From assembly GCA_013002595.1 (NCBI GenBank), contig JABDJG010000446.1, positions 1 through 9,840 on the forward strand: 9,840 nt of DNA, written 5' to 3'. Of the stretch, positions 1 through 6,486 are shown piece after piece. The notes below the pieces were generated by a model. That model saw nothing but the letters and a program-made list of their open reading frames with translations, made no database searches and was not told the origin of the DNA. The stretch's first letter is position 1. Each line of letters starts with the position of its first letter. The position numbers were made by a program, and so were the translations under genes. This DNA comes from Hyphomicrobiales bacterium. Lineage in GTDB: Bacteria; Pseudomonadota; Alphaproteobacteria; Rhizobiales; Aestuariivirgaceae.

Positions 1-83
1 CCCGGCCCTTCGGGTGGACCAAATCGGTCCATCGGACGTCGTTACAGCCCACTTGTGGTCGGCCAGACCACGGCGTGGACTGT
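1..83. other. Non-coding stretch with two strong inverted repeats (possible structured RNA or gene end)
   Basis: The 153 bases before the MATE gene contain no convincing gene. Two inverted repeats stand out. Positions 13-20 pair with 26-33 (GGTGGACC with GGTCCATC, one G-U) around a 5-base loop. Positions 44-60 pair with 66-83 as a long imperfect hairpin: ACAG with CTGT, CCAC with GTGG, then GTGGTC with GACCAC around the loop ggcca. No T-run follows either hairpin, so these are not standard intrinsic terminators. They may be part of an RNA beginning left of the window, a 5' leader of the MATE gene, or a Rho-type gene end. All three + frames are open across much of this stretch, so a C-terminal fragment of an upstream gene (for example ending at the TGA at 116-118) cannot be excluded. 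I recognise no known RNA family here. Confidence 0.4.
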
Positions 84-153
84 GCCTTGCCAGCAGACGC
101 GAAAACCCGGTCAAATGATACACAATGAAAGCAAACCGCTTTAGGGTGCGGGG

Positions 154-1554
154 ATGTCTGTCTCCAACAACAAGTCTGATCTGCCCTCGACAACGCCGGT
201 CTCGCGGCGTGCCGAAACACGCGTTCTGCTGCAGATCGCCATGCCATTGATGGGCGCCTATCTCGCCGAACTGGCAATGTTTTTAACCACCAAGATGATT
301 GTCGGCCGGCTCGGTTACCTTGAGCTGGCAGCTGTTGGCATCTCCGCCGACCTGACCTTTGAGGTGCTGGTCGTCTCGATGGGGTTACTGTCGATCGTCG
401 GCGTTCTGGTTGCCCAGGCCGAAGGCGCCAGCGACAGGCCGCGGGCCGGCCTGGCTGTCCGGCAGGGGTTGCTGGTGGCGCTGGCCATCGGTCTGCCGGC
501 AATGGTGCTGGTATGGAACCTCGACATTGTTCTGCGATTGACCGGGCAGGATCCGCAGGTCGTGGCGCTTGCCCGGCCATACCTCAACGCCCTGTCGTTC
601 AGTGTCCTGCCAGTTTTGTGGTTCTCGGTCCTGCGCATCTTTGTTTCCGCCATCGCCAGAACCGGCATCATCATGGTGATCACCGTGGCGGCGGTCGCCC
701 TCAACTACGCCTTGACGCTTGCGTTTGTGCACGGGCTTGCAGGCTTGCCGGCTCTCGGCATAGCCGGCGCCGGCTGGGCGACCACGATAGTCTCCTGGCT
801 CATGCTGCTTGCCCTGACCGCCTATATGTTCGTCACGCCCGCCTTGCGCGGATACGGTATCTTCCTTGAGCGGCTGCGTGTCCACTCAGGCATGTGCGCC
901 GAGATTGTCAAGCTTGGCCTGCCGGTTGCCGGTCTCGTTGGCCTGGAGGCCGGCATGTTTGTTGCCATGTCGGTGCTGTCCGGTGTGCTCAGCGCCAAGA
1001 CGCTTGCCATCTACCAGATCATGACCGGCTGGATCGGCATCCCCTTTGTTGTGGCGCTCGGTCTTGCCGAAGCAACCATGGTGCGCGTGGCGCACGGTAT
1101 CGGCCGCAAGGATGCGACTGCTACGCGCAATGCCGGTATGCTTGGCATGGCCATGGGCGCCGGGCTTCTGGCCGCCATGACCATCATACCCCTCACATTT
1201 CCTGAGTTGATCGTGCGTATCTATATGCGCGCGGACGACCCCACCTTCACCGAGATCGTCGCACTGGTGACCCCGCTGCTGATCATCGCGGCGGTTTTCC
1301 AGGTGTTCGATGGCCTGCAAGCGGTTGCCTCAAGGGCGCTGCGCGGAATTAAGGATACGATTGCGCCCCTGTGGCTCGCCGGCTTCGGCTACTGGGTCCT
1401 GGGCATCGGCGGCGGCAGTTTACTGGCCTTTCCTTTCGGCCTCGGCGCCACCGGCCTGTGGCTCGGCCTTGCCGCCGGCCTGATCGCCACAGGAAGCCTG
1501 CTCGCCTGGCGTTTCGAGCGGTTGACCAAAATCGACTTGACGCTGCGTCGATAG
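154..1554 (+). CDS. MATE family multidrug/toxin efflux transporter, NorM-like
   Basis: This encodes an inner-membrane secondary transporter of 466 residues, the usual size for a 12-helix MATE protein. Such proteins export cationic drugs or metabolites in exchange for Na+ or H+. After a polar N-terminus (1-22) come two homologous bundles of hydrophobic helices, roughly 23-230 and 250-455. NorM-type signatures include ARPYLNAL (140-147), the ATMVRVAHGIGRKD segment (307-320, equivalent to the family GQNxGA region) and VFQVFDGLQAVASRALRG (381-398) followed by GYWVLGI. E265 and D386 lie where acidic cation-binding residues sit in characterised NorM proteins; that equivalence is inferred from spacing. 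AGGG (143-146) lies 7 bases before the ATG, supporting this start. The gene ends 110 bases before serC on the same strand; read-through is possible, but the serC leader suggests separate control. The substrate cannot be told from sequence. Confidence 0.93.
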   Translation: MSVSNNKSDLPSTTPVSRRAETRVLLQIAMPLMGAYLAELAMFLTTKMIVGRLGYLELAAVGISADLTFEVLVVSMGLLSIVGVLVAQAEGASDRPRAGLAVRQGLLVALAIGLPAMVLVWNLDIVLRLTGQDPQVVALARPYLNALSFSVLPVLWFSVLRIFVSAIARTGIIMVITVAAVALNYALTLAFVHGLAGLPALGIAGAGWATTIVSWLMLLALTAYMFVTPALRGYGIFLERLRVHSGMCAEIVKLGLPVAGLVGLEAGMFVAMSVLSGVLSAKTLAIYQIMTGWIGIPFVVALGLAEATMVRVAHGIGRKDATATRNAGMLGMAMGAGLLAAMTIIPLTFPELIVRIYMRADDPTFTEIVALVTPLLIIAAVFQVFDGLQAVASRALRGIKDTIAPLWLAGFGYWVLGIGGGSLLAFPFGLGATGLWLGLAAGLIATGSLLAWRFERLTKIDLTLRR

Positions 1555-1565
1555 TGCACAGCACA
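1537..1565 (+). promoter_or_regulatory. Candidate serC promoter (weak)
   Basis: TTGACG at 1537-1542, preceded by AC so that it reads CTTGAC as in many alphaproteobacterial -35 elements, lies inside the last codons of the MATE gene. With a 17-base spacer the -10 would be AGCACA (1560-1565), a poor match. Transcription would then start near 1570-1573, at the base of the first leader stem. A second TTGACC at 1522-1527 has no good -10 partner either. A short inverted repeat GTGC-aca-GCAC (1554-1564) overlaps the proposed -10 and could be incidental. The position fits, but the -10 is not convincing. Confidence 0.25.
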
Positions 1566-1569
1566 AACA

Positions 1570-1659
1570 TCCCGCACCGGTAGATTTGGCCACTTTTATG
1601 TGGGACAACAACTGCGGGACACTCTTCCCCAACGAAGAGCGTTCATCTGGAAGGATGGA
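1570..1659 (+). ncRNA. serC 5' leader RNA (serC-motif-like cis-regulatory element)
   Basis: The 110-base gap before serC is unusually rich in pairing. Stem A is TCCCGCA (1570-1576) with TGCGGGA (1613-1619), seven Watson-Crick pairs; it encloses an inner hairpin CCAC-ttttat-GTGG (1590-1603). Hairpin B is CTCTTC-cccaac-GAAGAG (1622-1639), six perfect pairs. The Shine-Dalgarno sequence GGAAGG (1649-1654) sits 10 bases before the serC ATG, and may lie in a third weak hairpin (1642-1647 with 1654-1659). A conserved cis-acting element called the serC RNA motif is known upstream of serC in alphaproteobacteria. Position, size and the two-hairpin layout fit, but I could not compare with the published consensus. 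Its ligand or effector is not established to my knowledge. It probably controls the whole serC-serA operon. Confidence 0.6.
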
Positions 1660-1664
1660 ATATC

Positions 1665-2801
1665 ATGACGCCTGCCAAGCCGGCCGCGCGGCCTGCCAAT
1701 CCCCGATTCTCTAGTGGACCCTGTGCAAAGCCACCTGGATGGTCAGTCGATCGTCTTGGTGATGCCATGCTCGGCCGCTCGCACCGCTCAGCCCAGGGCA
1801 AGCAGCGTCTGCAAAGATCGATCGATCTTACCCGCTCCGTACTGCAAGTGCCCGATGACTATTTGATCGGTATCGTACCGGCCTCCGACACCGGCGCCGT
1901 CGAGATGGCATTGTGGAGCCTGCTCGGCGCCCGTGGTGTCGATCTGCTCGCCTGGGAAAGTTTTGGCAAGGGCTGGGTCACCGATGTCGTTAAGCAGCTC
2001 AAGCTGGACGATGCCCGCCTGATCGAGGCCGGGTACGGCGAACTGCCCGATCTGTCGGCCGTCGACTGTAACCGCGACGTAGTCTTCACCTGGAATGGCA
2101 CAACCTCAGGCGTACGCGTTCCCGATGCCGGCTGGATCGACGCCGACCGTGCCGGCCTGACGATTTGCGATGCAACCTCTGCAGCTTTCGCGCAAGACCT
2201 GGACTTCGCCAAGCTCGATGTCATCACCTACTCCTGGCAAAAGGTGCTCGGCGGCGAAGCTGCCCATGGCATGCTGATCCTGTCACCGCGTGCCGTAGAG
2301 CGGCTGGAGAGCTACACGCCGCCCTGGCCACTGCCGAAGATCTTCCGCCTCACCAAGGGCGGTAAGCTGATCAACGGGGTGTTCCGCGGCGAAACTATCA
2401 ACACGCCGTCCATGCTGTGTCTGGAAGATTATGTCAAAGCCCTGGAATGGGCCGAGGGTCTTGGCGGCCTGCAAGCCCTCATTACCCGCGCAGACGCCAA
2501 TAGCGCAGCGATTGCCGCATGGGTGGAGCGCAGCGACTGGGCTGACCATCTGGCGGTTGAGCCCGCCAACAGATCAAACACCTCAGTTTGTCTGAAACTG
2601 GCCGATCCCGATGCCCGCCACGAAATACCCAAGACAATGGTCAAGCTACTGGAAACCGAAGGCGTTGCCTACGATATAGGCGCCTACAGGGACGCCCCGG
2701 CGGGCCTGCGCATATGGTGCGGGGCAACGGTTGAGACATCCGACGTTGAGGCGCTTTTGCCCTGGTTGGACTGGGCCTATCAGACCACCGTAAACACATA
2801 A
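1665..2801 (+). CDS. serC: Phosphoserine aminotransferase SerC (alphaproteobacterial/Methanosarcina type)
   Basis: This is the PLP-dependent class V aminotransferase that converts 3-phosphohydroxypyruvate plus glutamate to O-phospho-L-serine and 2-oxoglutarate, step two of serine biosynthesis; it may also serve PLP synthesis. Its 378 residues match the SerC subfamily shared by alphaproteobacteria and methanogens rather than the E. coli type. The N-terminus has the family's NPRFSSGPCAKPPGW (12-26). The cofactor lysine is K193 in YSWQKVLGG, and D169 in ICDATSA is placed to bind the PLP ring nitrogen. GRSHRSAQGK (37-46) is a conserved substrate and cofactor region. The ATG follows GGAAGG by 10 bases, and the N-terminus looks complete. 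The gene lies 38 bases upstream of serA on the same strand, so the two are almost certainly co-transcribed. Confidence 0.96.
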   Translation: MTPAKPAARPANPRFSSGPCAKPPGWSVDRLGDAMLGRSHRSAQGKQRLQRSIDLTRSVLQVPDDYLIGIVPASDTGAVEMALWSLLGARGVDLLAWESFGKGWVTDVVKQLKLDDARLIEAGYGELPDLSAVDCNRDVVFTWNGTTSGVRVPDAGWIDADRAGLTICDATSAAFAQDLDFAKLDVITYSWQKVLGGEAAHGMLILSPRAVERLESYTPPWPLPKIFRLTKGGKLINGVFRGETINTPSMLCLEDYVKALEWAEGLGGLQALITRADANSAAIAAWVERSDWADHLAVEPANRSNTSVCLKLADPDARHEIPKTMVKLLETEGVAYDIGAYRDAPAGLRIWCGATVETSDVEALLPWLDWAYQTTVNT

Positions 2802-2839
2802 ATTTATCGAACTACGACTGACACCAAAAGGAGACCGCA

Positions 2840-4432
2840 ATGACATCGCGGGTACTGGTATCTGACAAGCTTTCACCAACCGCCGTCCAGGTTTTCAAGG
2901 ATCGCGGCGTTGACGTGGATTATCTGCCTGATCTGGGCAGCGACAAGCAAAAATTGCTCAGCTGCATTGCCGATTATGACGGGCTTGCGATCCGCTCGGC
3001 AACCAAGGTTACTCCTGAGGTCATCGCGGCTGCAGACCGCCTCAGAGTCATTGGCCGTGCCGGCATCGGCGTCGACAATGTTAATTTACCTGCCGCCTCG
3101 GCCCGCGGCATCATCGTCATGAACACACCGTTCGGCAACGCCATTACGACGGCAGAACACGCCATCGCCATGATGATGGCTCTTGCCCGGCATATCCCTT
3201 CCGCCGATCGCTCGACCCATCAAGGTAAGTGGGAGAAAAGCAGGTTCATGGGCGTTGAGCTGTTCAACAAGACCCTTGGGCTGATCGGGTGCGGCAATAT
3301 TGGTTCGATCGTCGCCGACCGGGCCGTGGGTCTCAAAATGCGGGTCGTTGCCTACGACCCCTTCCTGTCGCCGGAACGGGCCGTCGAACTTGGCGTCGAA
3401 AAAGTCGAATTGGACAAACTTTTGGCGCGGGCAGACTTCATCACCTTGCACACCCCATTGACCGACAAAACGCGCAATATCATCGATGCCAAGGCGATGG
3501 CCCAGATGAAACCGGGCGTACGCATCATCAACTGCGCCCGTGGCGGGCTCGTTGTCGAAGCCGACCTCAAGGATGCCCTCGATGCTGGCCATGTTGCTGC
3601 TGCCGCACTCGATGTCTATGAACGTGAACCAGCCACGGACCATCCCCTGTTCGGCTATGAGAACGTCATATGCACCCCGCACCTGGGCGCATCGACGGGC
3701 GAAGCACAGGAAAATGTTGCCATTCAGGTGGCCGAACAGATGTCGGATTACCTGATCAATGGCGCCGTCACCAATGCACTCAACATGCCGTCCATTTCGG
3801 CCGAAGAAGCCCCTCGCCTCAAGCCCTTCATTGCCCTTGCCGAACAGCTTGGCTCATTCGCCGGACAGCTGACCGAAAGCGCCATCAAGGGTATTGGCAT
3901 CGAATATGCCGGAGATGTTGGCGAGATGAACACCAAGGCCCTGACTTCGGCCGCTCTTGCCGGTCTGCTCAGACCTATCCTTGGCGAGGTCAACATGGTT
4001 TCAGCCCCGATCGTCGCCCGCGAACGCGGCATGCAGGTTGACGAGGTCCGCCAGACCAAACGCGGCGCCTATGACAATTACATCCGTCTGACAGTCAACT
4101 CCGCCACCCAACAGCGCTCGGTTGCCGGCACCGTGTTCTCCGATGGCAAGCCGCGCATCATTCAGATCAAGGGCATCAACATGGAGGCCGAGTTGGGCGC
4201 GCACATGCTTTACGTCACCAATGAAGACAAACCAGGCTTCATCGGCGCGCTCGGCAGCCTGCTGGGCGATGCCGGCGTCAACATCGCCACCTTCCACCTC
4301 GGCCGCCAGGCGCAAGGCGGAAACGCCATCGCACTGATTGAGATTGATGACGTCGTGCCGTTCGATGTTCTTAACAAGGTAAATTCACTGCCGCAGGTAC
4401 AACAGGCCAAACCATTGGCGTTTTTAGTTTAA
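2840..4432 (+). CDS. serA: D-3-phosphoglycerate dehydrogenase SerA, long form with ACT domain
   Basis: This cytosolic NAD-dependent enzyme oxidises 3-phosphoglycerate to 3-phosphohydroxypyruvate, the committed step of serine synthesis. Its 530 residues match the long (mycobacterial/alphaproteobacterial) form. The split substrate-binding domain covers about 1-100 and 290-315. The Rossmann NAD domain lies between, with GLIGCGNIGS (147-156) and acidic D173 for the NAD ribose. Catalytic residues are R234 (NCARGG), E263 and H281 (TPHLGAST). An intervening allosteric-type domain (about 318-450) is followed by a C-terminal ACT domain (about 455-530). N461, D463 and N481 are placed like serine-binding residues of characterised ACT-type enzymes, so feedback inhibition by serine is expected. 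AAGGAG (2828-2833) sits 6 bases before the ATG. The last 9 bases overlap the 3' end of the convergent tetR gene. Confidence 0.97.
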   Translation: MTSRVLVSDKLSPTAVQVFKDRGVDVDYLPDLGSDKQKLLSCIADYDGLAIRSATKVTPEVIAAADRLRVIGRAGIGVDNVNLPAASARGIIVMNTPFGNAITTAEHAIAMMMALARHIPSADRSTHQGKWEKSRFMGVELFNKTLGLIGCGNIGSIVADRAVGLKMRVVAYDPFLSPERAVELGVEKVELDKLLARADFITLHTPLTDKTRNIIDAKAMAQMKPGVRIINCARGGLVVEADLKDALDAGHVAAAALDVYEREPATDHPLFGYENVICTPHLGASTGEAQENVAIQVAEQMSDYLINGAVTNALNMPSISAEEAPRLKPFIALAEQLGSFAGQLTESAIKGIGIEYAGDVGEMNTKALTSAALAGLLRPILGEVNMVSAPIVARERGMQVDEVRQTKRGAYDNYIRLTVNSATQQRSVAGTVFSDGKPRIIQIKGINMEAELGAHMLYVTNEDKPGFIGALGSLLGDAGVNIATFHLGRQAQGGNAIALIEIDDVVPFDVLNKVNSLPQVQQAKPLAFLV

Positions 4433-5005
4433 CAAGGCCTCTGCCTGGCGGGCTATCGGCTCGAGCACCTGCCGTTCCGGCCGGCTGCGCGCCAGGACAC
4501 GCAGACCCGTCAGCAATCCTAAAAGCGAACATGCAGCATCGCCGGCATCAACATGTCCTGGAATTTCGCCGTCCGACTTGCCCAGTTCGATCAACTGGTG
4601 GAAGAAATCTTCGGTCTCCGAAAGACCTTTGGCCACCGCTTGAGCGATACGCTCATCATGTGCCGACATCTCGGTTGCAGTATTCACCAAAAGGCAACCT
4701 GAACGCTTCTTGTCACTCAGGGCCGTATCGACGACATCGTAGAACAATGTCGTGATCGCGCTGCGCGGTGAATGCTCCCGTCTGAGATCGGCCAGAAAGG
4801 CCCGGCGATAATGCGTCTCATAATGCTCAAGCGCCAACAGAAACAGATTCCGCTTGTCTTTGAATGTCGCATAAATGCTGCCGCGGTTGATGCCCATGCA
4901 ACCGGTCAGGTCCTCGATCGAGGTTGCCTCATAACCGCGCGCCCAAAAGGCATGCATAGCCCTTTCCAGCACCTCGTCATTGTCGAATTTTTTTGCCCAG
5001 GGCAT
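4424..5005 (-). CDS. TetR family transcriptional regulator, NemR/AcuR-like
   Basis: This is a 193-residue dimeric repressor-type protein. The N-terminal DNA-binding domain (about 8-55) holds the helix-turn-helix SIEDLTGCMGINRGSIYATF (29-48) and the typical KDKRNLF that follows. The C-terminal ligand domain carries KRSGCLLVNTATEMS (100-114), the signature of the TetR branch that includes NemR, AcuR and similar sensors of electrophiles or small metabolites. C104 lies close to where NemR has its reactive cysteine (C106); redox or electrophile sensing is therefore possible but not shown. The ATG is 19 bases after the infC stop with only a weak ribosome binding site (GGGA, about 9 bases upstream), so it is probably read from the infC transcript. 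No obvious target gene lies beside it; the divergent hydrolase and the methyltransferases are candidates only by proximity. Confidence 0.88.
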   Translation of the reverse strand: MPWAKKFDNDEVLERAMHAFWARGYEATSIEDLTGCMGINRGSIYATFKDKRNLFLLALEHYETHYRRAFLADLRREHSPRSAITTLFYDVVDTALSDKKRSGCLLVNTATEMSAHDERIAQAVAKGLSETEDFFHQLIELGKSDGEIPGHVDAGDAACSLLGLLTGLRVLARSRPERQVLEPIARQAEALLN

Positions 5006-5024
5006 CCAGCAATCCCGGGTGAGG

Positions 5025-5564
5025 CTACTTTGGCGCCAGGACCATCAGCATCTGACGGCCTTCCATCTTGGGCTCCATCTCAACCTTGGCCATTTCTGTG
5101 ATGTCGGCCTTGACCCGCTCGAGCAATGCCCGCCCGAGCTCAGGATGCGCCATCTCACGTCCGCGAAACCGCAACGTGACCTTGACCTTGTCGCCATCGT
5201 TGAAGAACCGCTCCATCGCGCGCATCTTCACATCATAATCGTGGGTGTCGATATTGGGCCGCATCTTGATCTCTTTGACCTCGATGACCTTCTGCTTCTT
5301 GCGGGCCTCGTTGGCCTTTTTCTGGGCCTGATATTTGAACTTGCCATAATCGAGCAGCTTACATACCGGCGGCTTGGCAGTTGGTGAAACCTCTACCAGA
5401 TCAAGTCCTGCCTCTTCGGCAAGTTCCATCGCGGCCTCAACGCTCATCTCTCCTCGTTTTTCGCCCTCTCCATCGATCACCAGCACGCTGGCGGCATCGA
5501 TTTTTTCATTCACGCGCGGGCCGTCGTCGCGCGGCTGCATGGGCGCCCTTTGTGGTCTGCGAAT
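5025..5564 (-). CDS. infC: Translation initiation factor IF-3, starting at ATT
   Basis: IF-3 binds the 30S subunit, keeps subunits apart and checks start codon-initiator tRNA pairing. I place the start at ATT (5564-5562), giving 179 residues beginning (I/M)RRPQRAP; an RRP opening is typical of alphaproteobacterial IF-3. AAAAGGAG (5580-5573) stands 8 bases before this ATT, while the in-frame ATG at 5540 has no comparable site. The N-domain opens with DGPRVNEKI (14-22), and the IF-3 signature KLLDYGKFKYQAQKK lies at 69-83. A charged linker helix (about 80-98) leads to the C-domain, with KVKVTLRFRGREMAHPELG (126-144) as its conserved rRNA-binding core. Rare AUU starts in infC are known from E. 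coli, where IF-3 represses its own translation by rejecting the codon. The usual partners rpmI and rplT do not follow; tetR does. Confidence 0.95.
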   Translation of the reverse strand: MRRPQRAPMQPRDDGPRVNEKIDAASVLVIDGEGEKRGEMSVEAAMELAEEAGLDLVEVSPTAKPPVCKLLDYGKFKYQAQKKANEARKKQKVIEVKEIKMRPNIDTHDYDVKMRAMERFFNDGDKVKVTLRFRGREMAHPELGRALLERVKADITEMAKVEMEPKMEGRQMLMVLAPK

Positions 5565-5572
5565 GGTCTGAT

Positions 5573-5580
5573 CTCCTTTT
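5573..5580 (-). promoter_or_regulatory. Strong ribosome binding site that fixes the infC start at ATT
   Basis: On the - strand the sequence reads AAAAGGAG, a strong match to the anti-Shine-Dalgarno of 16S rRNA, followed by the 8-base spacer atcagacc and then ATT. The next in-frame ATG is 32 bases from this site, too far for normal initiation. The site therefore supports the rare AUU initiation codon. Confidence 0.8.
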
Positions 5581-5673
5581 CAATTGCTCATCTGGTCTTC
5601 GCGCTGGCAAAATGCACCGAATACCTCCCCGGCACAAGCGCAAACAACGCAGCTTTGGCCGGTAATTCTACCA
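5581..5673. promoter_or_regulatory. Divergent promoter region between infC and the alpha/beta hydrolase
   Basis: The two genes point away from each other, so this stretch should hold at least the infC promoter. On the - strand, TTGTGC followed after 17 bases by CATTTT is a weak candidate (-35 preceded by C, as in alphaproteobacteria). On the + strand I see no clear promoter. A small inverted repeat GGTA-attc-TACC (5661-5672) lies just before the hydrolase start and may be incidental. Confidence 0.35.
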
Positions 5674-6486
5674 ATGGATAAGACGCACATGAGCATACAG
5701 GGAAGCCACAACGCCCGTGCCGGTATCGAACTGGCCTGGTTGTCCGATGGGCCGCAAGTCAAGGAAAATGCTCCAACCGGCTTGATCTGGCTCGGCGGCT
5801 TCATGTCTGACATGACCGGCTCCAAGGCGCAGGTTCTGGCTGAACTGGCTCGGGAGACGGGCCGCAACTGTATCCGCTTCGACTATTCCGGCCATGGCGC
5901 TTCAGGTGGCGCCTTTCGCGACGGCACGATCTCGACATGGCTGGACGAAGCCGTTCAGATGTTCCTGACCCACGCCCCCGGCCCGCGCATCGTGATCGGC
6001 TCGAGCATGGGCGGTTGGCTCGCATTGCTGCTGGCGAAGCACTTGCGCGCTCAAGGGCTGCCCGATGCCAGCCGTATCGCCGGCATGGTCCTCATCGCGC
6101 CTGCCGCCGACATGACCCGCGACCTCATGTGGAACAGCTACGGCGCCGATATCCGGCAGAAAATCAAGCTGCACGGCTGTTATGAGGCGCCTTCAGAATA
6201 CGGTCCTGATCCCTACATCATTACCCGGGAGCTCATCGAAGATGGCAAACAGCACTTGCTGCTGGATGGCATCATGGACGCACCGTTCCCGGTCCGTATC
6301 CTCCAGGGCGAACAGGACCCGGACGTGCCCTGGCAGCACGGCATGAGGGTCTACGACGCGCTCACCGGCCCTGATGTCAGCTTCACGCTGATCAAGTCGG
6401 GCGATCACCGTCTGTCGACCCCGCGCGATCTTGAAACCTTGCGGCAGACCTGCATAAACCTGTGCCACCGTGCCGACAACCTTTAG
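5674..6486 (+). CDS. Alpha/beta hydrolase (serine esterase/thioesterase-like)
   Basis: This predicted cytoplasmic hydrolase of 270 residues has the alpha/beta fold. Counting from the ATG at 5674, WLGGFMSDMTGSKA (39-52) covers the first strand and the oxyanion region. The nucleophile elbow GSSMGG (109-114) gives Ser111, GEQDPDVPW (212-220) gives Asp215, and SGDHRLS (242-248) gives His245, so the triad is complete. The WLGGFxSDMxGxKA and SGDHRLS motifs resemble a bacterial group related to ABHD10-type thioesterases or esterases; the substrate is unknown. The start is uncertain: ATG 5674 and ATG 5689 both have weak ribosome binding sites (GGATAAG before 5689). The frame stays open back to a TTG at 5584, but that would run through the infC promoter region. 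A hydrolase beside infC is, as I recall, common in rhizobia. The stop overlaps the convergent methyltransferase gene by 4 bases. Confidence 0.85.
   Translation: MDKTHMSIQGSHNARAGIELAWLSDGPQVKENAPTGLIWLGGFMSDMTGSKAQVLAELARETGRNCIRFDYSGHGASGGAFRDGTISTWLDEAVQMFLTHAPGPRIVIGSSMGGWLALLLAKHLRAQGLPDASRIAGMVLIAPAADMTRDLMWNSYGADIRQKIKLHGCYEAPSEYGPDPYIITRELIEDGKQHLLLDGIMDAPFPVRILQGEQDPDVPWQHGMRVYDALTGPDVSFTLIKSGDHRLSTPRDLETLRQTCINLCHRADNL

Noticed and set aside
85..105. A string resembling the 3' box of a cobalamin riboswitch (TGCCAGCAGACGCG) before the MATE gene.
   Set aside because: The other conserved cobalamin riboswitch elements are not recognisable upstream within the window, and the box itself has mismatches; the resemblance is too weak to call.
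315..1320. Several long open frames antisense to the MATE gene (for example 385-885 and 886-1320).
   Set aside because: They are shadows of the GC-rich coding frame: low-complexity, basic or His/Gln-rich products with no recognisable domains and no ribosome sites.
1552..1564. Inverted repeat GTGC-aca-GCAC right after the MATE stop as a terminator or operator.
   Set aside because: Four pairs with no T-run cannot act as a terminator, and nothing links it to a regulator; noted only as part of the weak promoter candidate.
3086..3682. A 198-codon open frame antisense to serA.
   Set aside because: It lies wholly within the conserved catalytic region of serA, and its product resembles no family known to me; it is explained by codon bias on the opposite strand.
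5584..5673. Upstream extension of the alpha/beta hydrolase frame to a TTG at 5584.
   Set aside because: It would start just 4 bases from the divergent infC ribosome site, occupy the whole infC promoter region and add 30 residues with no family resemblance.
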